62,807 nucleotides of DNA from Promethearchaeia archaeon (GCA_029856105.1 JAHQWH010000011.1:1-62807); one strand, 5' to 3'; positions 34,619 to 43,624 are shown, counted from the first letter of the stretch. Numbers and translations: made by a program. Notes: generated by a model from the sequence alone, not told the origin.

Positions 34619-35749
34619 ATGGACACTATAGATGAATATCTAATAAAGATTGAAGATTTTCCTAAATTATTAACAACTTTACTGAAGGAAAAAGTTGTTA
34701 GCAAAATAATTGGGGCAAAAGTAAAGGTAGATAAAAAAACTCAGAAAGAGGACAGATTTACTATTTCTCCAGAACTCTACGAGAAACCAGAAGATATTTC
34801 GGGTTTTCCTTTAACTAACCTAATTGCATATGGGTACGCTAGAACAGATTCAGCTGCGAAATTTTTGCATAAATCAGTTAACGGAGCATTGAAAGAAAAA
34901 GTAGGACTTATTGCTCGTCCTTGCGACACCAGGGGGATAATTGAGTTAGTAAAAATTAAGCAGGTCAATTTAGATAATCTTTTTATCATTGCTTTTGAAG
35001 ACAGAGGAATGGTTATAAATGTTTCTCGCGAGATAAAGAAGATGACAGATATTGATGCGACTAAAGTGGTTAAGGAGAAAATCGGAGATAAAGGGTTAAT
35101 TCTCAAATTTGAGGATGGAAAAACTAAAGAAGTAGGATTAGACATAGCTGAAAATTGTACGCGCTGTGTAAGAAAAATTCCGGTTGTAGCTGATTTGGGA
35201 ATTAGTGATCTAATATTGCCTATCGATTCTGACGAAATTATCCTTAAAGTATATTCTACTAAAGGGGAAGATCTTGTAGAAAAATCAAAAATTAACAAGA
35301 AGCCATTACCTGATGACATGAAAACAAAACACGCAGAAAAGCTTAAAGAAATCAAAGAAACAGCCCTAGCAAAAAGAGTAAAGGATTTAGAAGAATGGGA
35401 TAAGCTTTCTCAAGAGGAAAAGATGACTAAACTACAAGCATGCACTATGTGTGGAATGTGTATTCGTGGGTGCCCTGTTTGCTACTGCGTTGACTGTATT
35501 CTAACGAAGAAGCGAAAAGCAAAAACTATAAATAAAGAGACCTATCAATTAACTCGAATTGCCCATGTTGCTGACCGGTGCGTAGAATGCGGCAACTGTG
35601 ATAATAATTGCCCAACGCATTTACCGTTATCTCTGTACTTTCAATCGCTAAACGACTCATTTAAAGAAAAGTTTGATTACAATGCTGGTGAGAGCTTGGA
35701 AGATATACCCTTTAGATCTGGGAAAGCAATAAGCGAAATGGAGTTATAA
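34619..35749 (+). CDS. FrhB/FdhB-like flavin-iron-sulfur subunit with C-terminal ferredoxin motifs
   Basis: A protein of about 376 residues (a TTG at 34610 would add three). The N-terminal two thirds resemble the F420-hydrogenase/formate-dehydrogenase beta family, most clearly in GLIARPCDTRGIIELVKIKQVN (about 100-122) and the CTRCVRKIP motif. Two ferredoxin-like motifs follow, CTMCGMCIRGCPVCYCVDC (about 280-298) and CVECGNCDNNCPTHLP (about 322-337). In Hdr systems such subunits pass electrons between F420 or NAD(P)H and HdrA. The gene lies about 180 bases after the SECIS element and before a polyferredoxin gene on the same strand, so it probably belongs to the same complex. The electron partner is not decided by sequence. 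Confidence 0.82.
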   Translation: MDTIDEYLIKIEDFPKLLTTLLKEKVVSKIIGAKVKVDKKTQKEDRFTISPELYEKPEDISGFPLTNLIAYGYARTDSAAKFLHKSVNGALKEKVGLIARPCDTRGIIELVKIKQVNLDNLFIIAFEDRGMVINVSREIKKMTDIDATKVVKEKIGDKGLILKFEDGKTKEVGLDIAENCTRCVRKIPVVADLGISDLILPIDSDEIILKVYSTKGEDLVEKSKINKKPLPDDMKTKHAEKLKEIKETALAKRVKDLEEWDKLSQEEKMTKLQACTMCGMCIRGCPVCYCVDCILTKKRKAKTINKETYQLTRIAHVADRCVECGNCDNNCPTHLPLSLYFQSLNDSFKEKFDYNAGESLEDIPFRSGKAISEMEL

Positions 35750-35822
35750 AAAACATAATTATTAAAAATTCAAAATAATATTATTTTTACTTAATAATAA
35801 AGAAAAATAGATGTGAAGAATT

Positions 35823-36599
35823 ATGTCGTTACCGGCTAAAAAAGCAATCGAGATTGATAAGAATGTTACTCATTACATTTATAAAATGCTAAACCACGAA
35901 ATGATTCTAAAATACGACGAAAGCAAGTGTATTGAGTGCGGTTTTTGTCACCGAGTTTGTCCCGTAACCATTTCAATTTACGACGAACCCTTAAAAAAGA
36001 CTGCAATCGGAACGCCAGAAGAAATGAGGGTCGAATCTGACAAAAAAATCGTAGTTGACGTAGAAAAATGCATCTGGTGTGGAAGTTGTACTTGGATCTG
36101 CCCTGGATACACTTTGGAACTAATTATAAACGGAGAAAACAAGATCTTATTAGTAGAAAACGGTTCTCTTCCAGAATTTGAGGAAGAGGTTCGCACTTTA
36201 GAGAACGGTCAGAAGGTTCGCAAGGTAGTAGACGGTTCTATTACAATTAATTGCGACGAAAAAGATGACAAAGTTATTGACGCATTTGCAGACGAATGTG
36301 CTACTGGCGCCATGTCTCGGGAAGGAAAGGAAGTAGTTGTAGACATTGATAAGTGTATTCTATGTTTTAAATGTACAGAAGCCTCAAAAAACTACGAGAA
36401 TATTAGCGTAAAGGTTTTCCGCGATAGATTCAAGAAAGTAAAAGGAGAACCATCGTCCGTTTGGAACGCTATAAATTTGCGAGTGCTTGGAAAAGAAGGG
36501 AAAATTAAAGGTATTATGAGTCGAAGTCAAAACAAACTCGCAGATTCTGTCATGCGCTTGTTAGGCAAGGAATTTAGCGAGGAAGAAGAGGAAACCTAA
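35823..36599 (+). CDS. polyferredoxin-like protein
   Basis: A 258-residue soluble protein with ferredoxin motifs CIECGFCHRVCPVTIS (about 39) and CIWCGSCTWICPGYT (about 84), and a partial third (CATGAM ... CILCFKCTEA, about 160-188). The acidic C-terminus lacks motifs. It lies 73 bases after the FrhB-like gene and is probably its electron-transfer partner. It is not a close match to a named subunit; ferredoxin or HdrC-like partner are the options. Confidence 0.8.
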   Translation: MSLPAKKAIEIDKNVTHYIYKMLNHEMILKYDESKCIECGFCHRVCPVTISIYDEPLKKTAIGTPEEMRVESDKKIVVDVEKCIWCGSCTWICPGYTLELIINGENKILLVENGSLPEFEEEVRTLENGQKVRKVVDGSITINCDEKDDKVIDAFADECATGAMSREGKEVVVDIDKCILCFKCTEASKNYENISVKVFRDRFKKVKGEPSSVWNAINLRVLGKEGKIKGIMSRSQNKLADSVMRLLGKEFSEEEEET

Positions 36600-36600
36600 T

Positions 36601-36640
36601 TTATAGTAATTTTTATTTTCAATATATTTTTTATTCTTTA
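36601..36640 (+). terminator. T-rich terminator after the polyferredoxin gene
   Basis: T-runs (TTTTTATTTTC and TATTTTTTATTC) lie within 40 bases of the stop. They overlap a segment repeated at about 38547. Confidence 0.4.
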
Positions 36641-36693
36641 GTTTCTTTATAGAGATTAGTATATTATAATCGTATTATAAGGAGAGAATAAAT

Positions 36694-37359
36694 TTGAAAG
36701 ATATTAGTAAAAAAATCTTGATAACTTTTGTTCTTCAAATTGCATATCAAAACATATTCTATATTCTACTTATTCCAGAAATTTATACAATATCCATTAT
36801 TGTTTTATATTTGATAACGAATCACGTAATTGCTCTTACAGATGCATTGATACGCCCTCTACCGAAAGAGAGAAATCCTTCAAAAATATTTGATTTTTTA
36901 TTGTTATTGATTTTTTTTTTAGCACCATTCTTCTTAATTGCCGCTTATTACGAGAATAAGCTACTAATATCGTCGATACTACCATTCTGGGATAATCTTA
37001 TTGTTAGTTATATCGGATTCGTTATTTATCTCTCAGCAGGTATCTTTATTATTGTAGGAAGAGTACAGCTTGGCAAGTTTGGTTCAGGTGAATTAATAAC
37101 GGAGGAGGGTCACAAACTTTATACCGAAGGAGTGTATAAATATATTCGGAATCCAATGTATTCTGGGGCATTATTTGCTGTTATTGGTTTTTGTTTAGTC
37201 TTTAGAAGCATAATTACGCTTTTACTCCTTCCGATTATCTATTTATTATTGTTTAAAATGAGAATAGATGAAGAAGAAAGGCTTCTTTACGAGGCTTTTG
37301 GAGAAGAATTCACCAATTACAAAAAAAAAAGCAAAAAACTAATACCATTTATCTATTAA
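36694..37359 (+). CDS. isoprenylcysteine carboxyl methyltransferase-family membrane protein
   Basis: A 221-residue protein with about five transmembrane helices. The family signature is in the C-terminal part: GHKLYTEGVYKYIRNPMYSG (about 146-165) followed by RIDEEERLLYEAFGEEFTNYKKK (about 190-212), as in ICMT/PEMT-type methyltransferases that use S-adenosylmethionine at the membrane surface. Substrate may be a prenyl-cysteine, a lipid or another small molecule. The start is TTG at 36694, preceded by AAGGAGAG at a good distance. A second, decayed copy of its promoter and first codons occurs at 38547-38645. Confidence 0.8.
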   Translation: MKDISKKILITFVLQIAYQNIFYILLIPEIYTISIIVLYLITNHVIALTDALIRPLPKERNPSKIFDFLLLLIFFLAPFFLIAAYYENKLLISSILPFWDNLIVSYIGFVIYLSAGIFIIVGRVQLGKFGSGELITEEGHKLYTEGVYKYIRNPMYSGALFAVIGFCLVFRSIITLLLLPIIYLLLFKMRIDEEERLLYEAFGEEFTNYKKKSKKLIPFIY

Positions 37360-37370
37360 AACATTAAAAA

Positions 37371-37402
37371 TTAACTTACTTTTATATAGCTAATCTACTT
37401 TA
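37371..37402 (+). repeat. 32-bp promoter-like direct repeat, copy 1
   Basis: This segment (TTAACTTACTTTTATATAG and onward) matches 39732-39763 at 29 of 32 positions. It contains TTTATATA and precedes the EtfA remnant; the other copy precedes the SRPBCC gene. It was probably the promoter of the lost etfA gene. Confidence 0.55.
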
Positions 37403-37540
37403 ATTGTAGTAATAGTCGCAATAAATCGAGATAAGGATGCACCAATCTTTATTATTGCTCATTATTGTATACTTGGTGATTTACATAAGTTAATTGCTAT
37501 TTTAACTAATGAAATAAGAAGAATAAAATCTGAAGACTGA
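37403..37540 (+). pseudogene. etfA: C-terminal fragment of electron transfer flavoprotein alpha subunit
   Basis: One frame of 45 codons ends at TGA 37538-37540 and reads VAINRDKDAPIFIIAHYCIL followed by GDLHKLIAILTNEIRRIK. EtfA proteins end in VAINKDPEAPIFxxADYGIVGDLxxVxPxLxxxL. The rest of etfA and all of etfB are missing, so it is a relic. EtfAB accepts electrons from acyl-CoA dehydrogenases in beta-oxidation. Confidence 0.8.
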
Positions 37541-37645
37541 AATTCACATCGAAAAACAAAAAAAACGAAATTCCTCTTAATTACTTAAAAATAATTGAAC
37601 AAAATTGTAGAAAATCACTATTATGCGAAGGAGGATTTCCCAAAC

Positions 37646-37653
37646 TTTATAAA
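37646..37653 (+). promoter_or_regulatory. TATA box for the zinc-ribbon membrane protein gene
   Basis: TTTATAAA lies about 50 bases before the TTG start at 37703, matching the archaeal consensus. Confidence 0.45.
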
Positions 37654-37702
37654 TATTCAAGTTGATATGTTATACAAATTTCAATTTTTAAGGTAAAATT
37701 TA

Positions 37703-38446
37703 TTGTCAGATGATGAATTGAAAAGGTTATGGTCTGAATATGGCCGTAATATGAACATGGCAGCAATAATGACGGTTTTAACCTTTATTGTTGGGATTAC
37801 GGGGCTAATTGCTCTCATTTTTCTATTAATAGCACTTGGAAATCTTAAAAACATAAATTATTACTTGAAAGACCCGAAGATAGAAGAATATCGAACAAAA
37901 TACATTCAAGCATTCATACTGAGATTTATAGGGACTTTAGTTTTGATTGGTGGAGTGATTGGCATGATTTTCACGGGATTTAGTTCGGGATTTAGAGGGG
38001 ATGATTGGACGTTTCTCTTTATCCCCATAGTTCTTGGTTTTATACTCATGATTGGTGGTGCTGTGCTTGAAATGAAAGCGTGGGACATTCTAAGATCGTT
38101 TTTCATGGAAAAAGCCAACCAGTTTCCTCCAATTCTCCATAGAGACTTAGTGGACGGATGCAATAATTTAAAAACTGCAGCCATGATGTATGCTTTAGGT
38201 TTCCTTCTTATAACAACATTAATCGGAATTATCTTCCAGATTATCGGTTATTTCAAATTAGCGAAACTAAAAGATTTGATGAGCCCTTATTATGGGACTG
38301 TAGCACCAGCCCAAACTCCTGCTCCAGCCGTTTCTATGCAAGTCCAACCCTCTTCCACAGGGACAAGTAAATTTTGTTCATCTTGCGGAGCGCAAATAAA
38401 GGGAGAAGGAAAGTTCTGCTCTGAATGTGGAGCCCCAACTAGTTAA
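37703..38446 (+). CDS. multi-pass membrane protein with C-terminal zinc ribbon
   Basis: A 247-residue protein with four hydrophobic segments (about 22-45, 72-95, 105-122, 155-178) arranged as two similar pairs; each pair ends in a short motif (LGNLKNINYYLKDP and IGYFKLAKLKDLMSP), so it looks internally duplicated. After a proline/alanine-rich linker, a zinc ribbon FCSSCGAQIKGEGKFCSECG closes the protein at about 227-244. DUF996-like proteins of archaea have this plan. The function is unknown. The start is TTG at 37703. Confidence 0.75.
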   Translation: MSDDELKRLWSEYGRNMNMAAIMTVLTFIVGITGLIALIFLLIALGNLKNINYYLKDPKIEEYRTKYIQAFILRFIGTLVLIGGVIGMIFTGFSSGFRGDDWTFLFIPIVLGFILMIGGAVLEMKAWDILRSFFMEKANQFPPILHRDLVDGCNNLKTAAMMYALGFLLITTLIGIIFQIIGYFKLAKLKDLMSPYYGTVAPAQTPAPAVSMQVQPSSTGTSKFCSSCGAQIKGEGKFCSECGAPTS

Positions 38447-38464
38447 AAACCTCTTTCTTAATTT

Positions 38465-38483
38465 ATTTTTTTTTTAATTTTTT
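38465..38483 (+). terminator. T-run terminator
   Basis: Two T-runs (TTTTTTTTTTAATTTTTTT) lie 19-37 bases after the stop of the zinc-ribbon protein gene. Confidence 0.5.
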
Positions 38484-38546
38484 TCCAAAAATTGGACTCT
38501 TTAATTAAAAAAAAATAAGAAAAAAGAGAAGAGATACCCAATGAAT

Positions 38547-38645
38547 TTTTATTCTTTAATTTCTTAATAAGGGCAGTAAATTACAATTTTATTATAAGGA
38601 CATAATAAAGATGTAAGATATCAGTAAAAAAATCTAACATTTTTT
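38547..38645 (+). pseudogene. decayed copy of the promoter and first codons of the ICMT-like gene
   Basis: This stretch matches about 36628-36725 at roughly 75-80% (counted by eye). It includes the T-rich leader, the Shine-Dalgarno-like ATTATAAGGA and the first codons (GATATCAGTAAAAAAATCT compared with GATATTAGTAAAAAAATCT). Here the start reads ATGTAA, so it cannot be translated, and the match ends after about 8 codons. It makes a direct repeat around the EtfA remnant and the zinc-ribbon gene. Confidence 0.75.
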
Positions 38646-38816
38646 ATAATTTTAATCTCGGAATTATTTCTAAATGATTTATAAAGCTTTTAATTGTTAA
38701 TTTTAACCGAAACTTAGAATTAATTGCCTCAAAACAATCAAGCTATCCAATATTAATAAATCTAAAAGATTATTCTTATAAATATCGATAATATTATATT
38801 TAAAAATTGAAAAAAA

Positions 38817-39662
38817 ATGGAATATAAAACTATTAAATTTGAATTACAAAAAAATGGTATAGGATTTTTAACATTTAACAGAGCAGAAAAATCTAATGCT
38901 ATATCGTTTCAAATGGTTGAAGAACTTCATTCTATATTTGATATGTTAATGATCAATCTCGATTGTCGAGTTCTTATCATGAAAGCAGAAGGTAAGATTT
39001 TTAATGCTGGGCAAGATCTTAAAGATGCTTTAGTTTTAAAATCAAAGAAGAAACCCGAAAATCTCAAAAATTATTATTTCTTAGAGGTTCCAGAAATAAT
39101 TAAAGGCATTATGTATTATCAGTGGAGAATAGCAGAAATTATTGTAAAAATGAGAAAGATTTCACAGCCGATTATTTCTATAATTCAGGGTCCAGCAATC
39201 GGAGCAGGTTTTTCTATTACAATGGCAACAGATATTCGTATTGCCAGTAAAGAGGCAAAATTTAACGCTGGATATATTAATATCGGACTCACAGGTTCAG
39301 ATATGGGTAGTAGTTATTTTCTTCCACGTCTTGTAGGAATGTCAAGAGCGGCTGAACTACTATATACTGGAAGATTTTTTAATGCTGATGAAGCTTTAGA
39401 TATAGGATTTATATTAAAGATTGTTGAGAAGGATAAATTACTTGAATCGGCAATGGAAATTGCCGAGGAATTACTCTCAAAAAGTCCTTTAGGATTACGG
39501 ATGACAAAACAAGCAATTAATTTATCTCTTGATTCTCCTAGTCTAGAAACAATTATTCAATTAGAAAATCGAGGTCAAGTTCTATGTAGTAATTCAAAAG
39601 ACGTAATGGAGGCTTTCAATGCTTATATGGAGAAGCGAAAACCAAAATTTCCTTTAGGATGA
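38817..39662 (+). CDS. enoyl-CoA hydratase/isomerase family protein
   Basis: A 281-residue crotonase-fold enzyme. The first oxyanion segment is seen at AEGKIFNAGQDLKDA (about 60-74), and the second as IIQGPAIGAGFSITMATDIRIAS (about 121-143) followed by KFNAGYINIGLTGSDMGSSYFLPRLVG. The usual catalytic glutamate near SGxD is not clear, as the residue aligned with Glu164 falls in GSDMGSSYF; the exact reaction (hydratase, isomerase or hydrolase) is therefore uncertain. The EtfA relic lies about 1.3 kb upstream; no acyl-CoA dehydrogenase or thiolase is present. Confidence 0.85.
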   Translation: MEYKTIKFELQKNGIGFLTFNRAEKSNAISFQMVEELHSIFDMLMINLDCRVLIMKAEGKIFNAGQDLKDALVLKSKKKPENLKNYYFLEVPEIIKGIMYYQWRIAEIIVKMRKISQPIISIIQGPAIGAGFSITMATDIRIASKEAKFNAGYINIGLTGSDMGSSYFLPRLVGMSRAAELLYTGRFFNADEALDIGFILKIVEKDKLLESAMEIAEELLSKSPLGLRMTKQAINLSLDSPSLETIIQLENRGQVLCSNSKDVMEAFNAYMEKRKPKFPLG

Positions 39663-39731
39663 GTAAAATTTGAAAAAGAAATGCAGCACAATTAACTTCC
39701 TTATGAATTTAATATAAATTTATTTTGTTAC

Positions 39732-39763
39732 TTAACTTATTTTTATATAGTTAAACTACTTTA
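39732..39763 (+). promoter_or_regulatory. promoter of the SRPBCC gene, copy 2 of a 32-bp repeat
   Basis: TTTATATAG at about 39742-39750 is a good archaeal TATA box. Transcription 22-27 bases downstream would start at or just before the ATG at 39775, implying a leaderless mRNA. The same 32 bases occur at 37371-37402. Confidence 0.5.
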
Positions 39764-39774
39764 AAGCGAATATA

Positions 39775-40236
39775 ATGCAAAATATTATTCAGATTGAAAT
39801 AGAATTAAATTGTGGTGTTAATCAAGCATTCAATTTGTTCACAGTTAACGAAGAATTAGAATCGTTGCTACCTGAGAAAGCAGAAGTTGAACCTAAAGTT
39901 GGTGGAAAATACGAACTATTTTGGGACCCCCAGAATAGGGAAATTAATAGTACGATAGGATGCAAGATTACCAGCATTGAAAAGGATAAATTTCTATCCT
40001 TTGAATGGAAAGGTCCAGAAAGATTTCAATCTTTTATGAATTTCTGTGATCCGTTAACACATGTAGTAGTTTTTTTCTCTCCTAAATGTGATGATCCGAA
40101 AAAAACAACCCTCTTTCTCTTCCACTCTGGTTGGAGAGATGGTCCCGAGTGGCAAAAAGCTCGTGATTATTTTGAAAAAGCGTGGTCAGGTGCGTTAACT
40201 AATTTAAAAGAAAAACTAAGCAGTAAAATAACTTGA
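39775..40236 (+). CDS. SRPBCC/AHSA1-domain protein
   Basis: A 153-residue START-like (helix-grip) protein. Typical AHSA1 features are the opening LNCGVNQAFNLFTVNEELESLLP, the GGKYELFWDPQNRE segment near 43 and the closing HSGWRDGPEWQKARDYFEKAWSGAL. Such proteins bind hydrophobic ligands or act as chaperone activators. No specific role can be assigned. It is followed after 86 bases by a methyltransferase on the same strand. Confidence 0.8.
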   Translation: MQNIIQIEIELNCGVNQAFNLFTVNEELESLLPEKAEVEPKVGGKYELFWDPQNREINSTIGCKITSIEKDKFLSFEWKGPERFQSFMNFCDPLTHVVVFFSPKCDDPKKTTLFLFHSGWRDGPEWQKARDYFEKAWSGALTNLKEKLSSKIT

Positions 40237-40321
40237 TTAAGTGCAATCTTAAACTTTAATTTTATTTTATCTTTTATCCCCGACATTTAAATGAGCACAT
40301 TACTTATAATTACAATAACTA

Positions 40322-41002
40322 ATGTCGAAAGAATTCTTATTTGATTTGAAACTAGATAGTTTTAGAGAATGTTTCAATAATTACACGAGAAAAGCGTTCC
40401 AAACCCTTCCCAAATTGGAAAAGCCCCGCATACTTGATATTGGTTGTGGTTCGGGGGTTCCTACTATGGAATTAGCAGGATTATGCAATGGTGAAATAAT
40501 AGGAATCGATATTGATCAAGATCTTTTGGACAGATTAAGTAGAAAAATTGAACAAGAAGGCTTATCCAACAGAGTAAAGGCTATTAAATGCTCTCTCTTA
40601 GATATTAAATTTCCAGACGATAGTTTCGATATCATATGGGCTGAGGGTTCAATAACAACCCTAGGTGTCGAAAAAAGTTTAAGAGGATGGAATAGGCTAC
40701 TTAAACCTAAGGGTTTCTTGGTTGTTCATGACGAAATTAAGCACTTTTTCAAAAAACGCCATAAAGTTGCTAGCTGTGGTTATAAATTAATTGAACACTT
40801 TTCTTTGCCAGAGGAAGCTTGGTGGGAAGAATATTATAGTCCACTTGAGATTAGAATCAAAGAATTGTATAAAAAATATAGTAACGATCCAAACGCTCTT
40901 GAAGTGCTAAATACACATCAAAATGAGGTAGACATGGTCAAGGCCAGTCCTAAAAGTTTTCAATCAGTTTTTTGTATAATGCAAAAAATAAAAGAATTAT
41001 AA
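40322..41002 (+). CDS. class I SAM-dependent methyltransferase
   Basis: A 226-residue protein with motif I ILDIGCGSGVPTMELA (about 38-53), the acidic loop EIIGIDID (about 59-66) and motif IV FDIIWAEGSI (about 101-110). The substrate is unknown. It ends 7 bases from the convergent M20 peptidase stop. A TATA-like sequence near 40284 or 40303 suggests a very short leader. Confidence 0.82.
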   Translation: MSKEFLFDLKLDSFRECFNNYTRKAFQTLPKLEKPRILDIGCGSGVPTMELAGLCNGEIIGIDIDQDLLDRLSRKIEQEGLSNRVKAIKCSLLDIKFPDDSFDIIWAEGSITTLGVEKSLRGWNRLLKPKGFLVVHDEIKHFFKKRHKVASCGYKLIEHFSLPEEAWWEEYYSPLEIRIKELYKKYSNDPNALEVLNTHQNEVDMVKASPKSFQSVFCIMQKIKEL

Positions 41003-41009
41003 AATAGCG

Positions 41010-42230
41010 TTATTTCAGATAATTTAACGCTGTTAGCGCAAACATTTTCACCAAATCCATTAGATCCTTAATATACACGAACTCATCTTCGGAATGAATG
41101 TTATTATCTTTCGCGGAAGCTCCTACTAATATAGTTGGAATCCCTCTTTCTTGAAACCAGTGCGCATCGGTTGAAGGCATCATAGTTTTAAATTCTCTCC
41201 TTTCACCATGGATTTTCTCCGCCGCTCTTAGAACAATTTTAGCAAATTCAGAAGATTCATCAATCACTTGCGGCTCCATTACAATTGGCATTTGAACGGT
41301 TACATCCAAGTCTGGGTCTTCCTCTTTCATTTTTTCAATAAAATCAAGGAGTCTCTTCCATATACTTGTAACATCTTGTTCTGGAATTGTATTTATAGTT
41401 AGATGAAGATAACATCGATCTGGAACCGTCGTGATTTTAGTACCACCATGAATTTCCGCAAGATTAATACTACTCACGTTAGAACCCCATCCATCTGAAG
41501 TGGGATATTTAGTAGTTTTTTCTAGCAGTTCTTCTTTCAGTTTAAGTAAGAAATTCATTATCTTGACCATCCTTTCGATAGTATTTATCCCCGAATTCTC
41601 ATTACGATAAGGTGGAGGAAGGTCTGGGAATGCTAGCCCATGAGCGGTCTTTCCTTTGATGGTTATCGTGATATACAGGTTTCCACCACAATATCCAAAG
41701 GGATATCCATTAGCTGCGTCACCTAATAAGCACGCATCTCCAGAGACTAATCCACTACTTAGGAGGTATTCTGCCCCTCTTAATCCTCCAGTTTCTTCAT
41801 CTCCTACAGCAGTTAGTATTAATTTTCCTTTAAGATCAACTCCTGCTTCAAGTAATGCTTGAATGGCAAAAATCTCAGCAGTCACTGAAGATTTATCGTC
41901 AGAAGCACCTCTTCCATAGATTTTTTCTCCAACAATTTCCGCTCCAAACGGATCCTTTGACCACCCTTTAAATGCTTCAACTGTATCAAAATGCCCGTTG
42001 AAAATTAAGGTTGGACCATCACCATTTTCAAGCTCACCAATGACATTATTTCTTTTAATAGATGTTTTTAAACCGATGTCTCGCATTTTTCTCTCTACGA
42101 ATCTAGCAACTTCCTTATATTTTGAAGGGGGATTTTCAGAGGGGATTCTTACAATATCTTGAAGAAATTTAATAATATCATCCCTCATATTGTCTATTTT
42201 ATCTAAAATTAGTTTTTCTAAATCAGCCAT
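41010..42230 (-). CDS. M20-family metallopeptidase (ArgE/DapE/carboxypeptidase type)
   Basis: A 406-residue zinc amidohydrolase. Metal and catalytic residues are seen: NGHFDTVEA (His, with the catalytic Asp), GRGASDDKSSVTAE (bridging Asp), VGDEETGGLRGA (catalytic and binding Glu), LLGDAANG (Asp) and the C-terminal HSEDEFV (His). The dimerisation domain lies between about 190 and 310. The substrate may be a dipeptide or N-acyl amino acid. It follows a close paralogue (42258-43496) after 27 bases on the same strand, so the two are an operon. Confidence 0.88.
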   Translation of the reverse strand: MADLEKLILDKIDNMRDDIIKFLQDIVRIPSENPPSKYKEVARFVERKMRDIGLKTSIKRNNVIGELENGDGPTLIFNGHFDTVEAFKGWSKDPFGAEIVGEKIYGRGASDDKSSVTAEIFAIQALLEAGVDLKGKLILTAVGDEETGGLRGAEYLLSSGLVSGDACLLGDAANGYPFGYCGGNLYITITIKGKTAHGLAFPDLPPPYRNENSGINTIERMVKIMNFLLKLKEELLEKTTKYPTSDGWGSNVSSINLAEIHGGTKITTVPDRCYLHLTINTIPEQDVTSIWKRLLDFIEKMKEEDPDLDVTVQMPIVMEPQVIDESSEFAKIVLRAAEKIHGERREFKTMMPSTDAHWFQERGIPTILVGASAKDNNIHSEDEFVYIKDLMDLVKMFALTALNYLK

Positions 42231-42257
42231 ATTTAATCTCCTTTTATGATAGTTTAT

Positions 42258-43496
42258 TTAATCTTTATTTCTTAAATAATTGAATGCAGTTAAAGCAAAT
42301 ATTTTTGTTGTATCAATTAAATCGTCAATAGATACAAACTCATCCTCAGCATGTACGTTATTTTCATGAGTTCCAGTTCCCATTATTATCGTTTCTATTC
42401 CCTTTTCATGGAACCAATGCCCATCGTTTGCGGATTGGAATAATTTAAACTCTCTATCTTCACTATACACTGTATTTACGGCTTTTTGAACGGTTTTAGC
42501 GAATTTAGATTTAATATCTGATGCAAATGGTTCAAAGGACATTGCAAATTGAACATTGATGTTCAAGTCAGGATCTTCTTTTTTAGCAGCTTCTATGAAC
42601 TCTAAAATGCGAGTCTTTATACTTTCTATGTCTTGTTCTGGAATGGTATTAATAATACAGTATAACAAGCACTTATCTGGTACAGCAGATAATTTGTCGC
42701 CGCCCTCAATCTTTGCTATATTGACAGTACTAACTTTTGAAGGGTGTCCAGGAAAATTTGGATATTTAGTTTCAGTATTGAGGAACTCTGCTTGTAATTG
42801 AGTCAAAAAATTCATCACGCCAATCATTTTTTGTATTGCATTGACTCCTGAAAACTCGTTTCTATAAACTGGAATGTCGGGAAAACTTAAAGCGTGAGCT
42901 TTTTTTCCTTTAATTAGAAATGTAACAAGTAAGAATCCTCCGGTATAGGCTGCTGGAAAACCTCCGCGCCCATCACCTAATAGACAAGCATCGCCATTAA
43001 TATGTCCCTTATCCAATAAGTATCTAACGCCATTAAACCCGCCTGTTTCTTCGTCTATTACCGAAATTAACGTTAACCTTCCCTCTAATTTAATACCTAA
43101 CTCAAGCAAGGCTTTAGTTGCAAAAATTTCTGCAGTTACACATGCTTTATCGTCACAAGCTCCTCTGCCATATATCTTTCCATCAATTATATGACCTCCA
43201 AAAGGGTCTTCTGTCCATCCCTTATAAGCAGGGACTGTGTCCATATGTCCATATAATAACAAAGAGGGTCCCGTTAGATTTTCATACTTCCCTACTACAT
43301 TATTTCGTTTTATAAAAGTTTTAAGACCAAGCTCTTCAAATTTATTCTGAACAAACTGTGCTATCTGTTTATACTTACCTGGTGGATTCTCGGAAGGAAT
43401 TTGAATGATTTCCTTATGAAAATGCACAATTTGCTCCCGCATTTCTTCTATTTTTTCTATAATCGCTTTTTCAATACTTTCCATTTTTATACTCAC
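42258..43496 (-). CDS. M20-family metallopeptidase, paralogue of the next gene
   Basis: A 412-residue zinc amidohydrolase with the same plan as its neighbour: YGHMDTVPAYKGW, GRGACDDKACVTAE, VIDEETGGFNGV, LLGDGRGG and NNVHAEDEFV. The two proteins align along their whole length and arose by tandem duplication. The start is GTG at 43496 with AAGGA just upstream; an ATG at 43484 is possible. A role in peptide or amino-acid use fits the secreted protease at 2.7 kb. Confidence 0.88.
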   Translation of the reverse strand: MSIKMESIEKAIIEKIEEMREQIVHFHKEIIQIPSENPPGKYKQIAQFVQNKFEELGLKTFIKRNNVVGKYENLTGPSLLLYGHMDTVPAYKGWTEDPFGGHIIDGKIYGRGACDDKACVTAEIFATKALLELGIKLEGRLTLISVIDEETGGFNGVRYLLDKGHINGDACLLGDGRGGFPAAYTGGFLLVTFLIKGKKAHALSFPDIPVYRNEFSGVNAIQKMIGVMNFLTQLQAEFLNTETKYPNFPGHPSKVSTVNIAKIEGGDKLSAVPDKCLLYCIINTIPEQDIESIKTRILEFIEAAKKEDPDLNINVQFAMSFEPFASDIKSKFAKTVQKAVNTVYSEDREFKLFQSANDGHWFHEKGIETIIMGTGTHENNVHAEDEFVSIDDLIDTTKIFALTAFNYLRNKD

Positions 43497-43624
43497 AAAT
43501 CCTTATTAGATACATATTTGATGTGGATGTATATAAAACTAAAAAATTAAAAAACTAACGATCACATAATTACTTATCTTTTTTAATTAAAAGAACTCGA
43601 ATTAATAATATAAAGTGATAATAG

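Noticed and set aside
34777..35355. A 192-codon minus-strand frame inside the FrhB-like gene
   Set aside because: It is a shadow; the plus-strand frame has ferredoxin motifs and operon context, and the minus frame has no recognisable domain.
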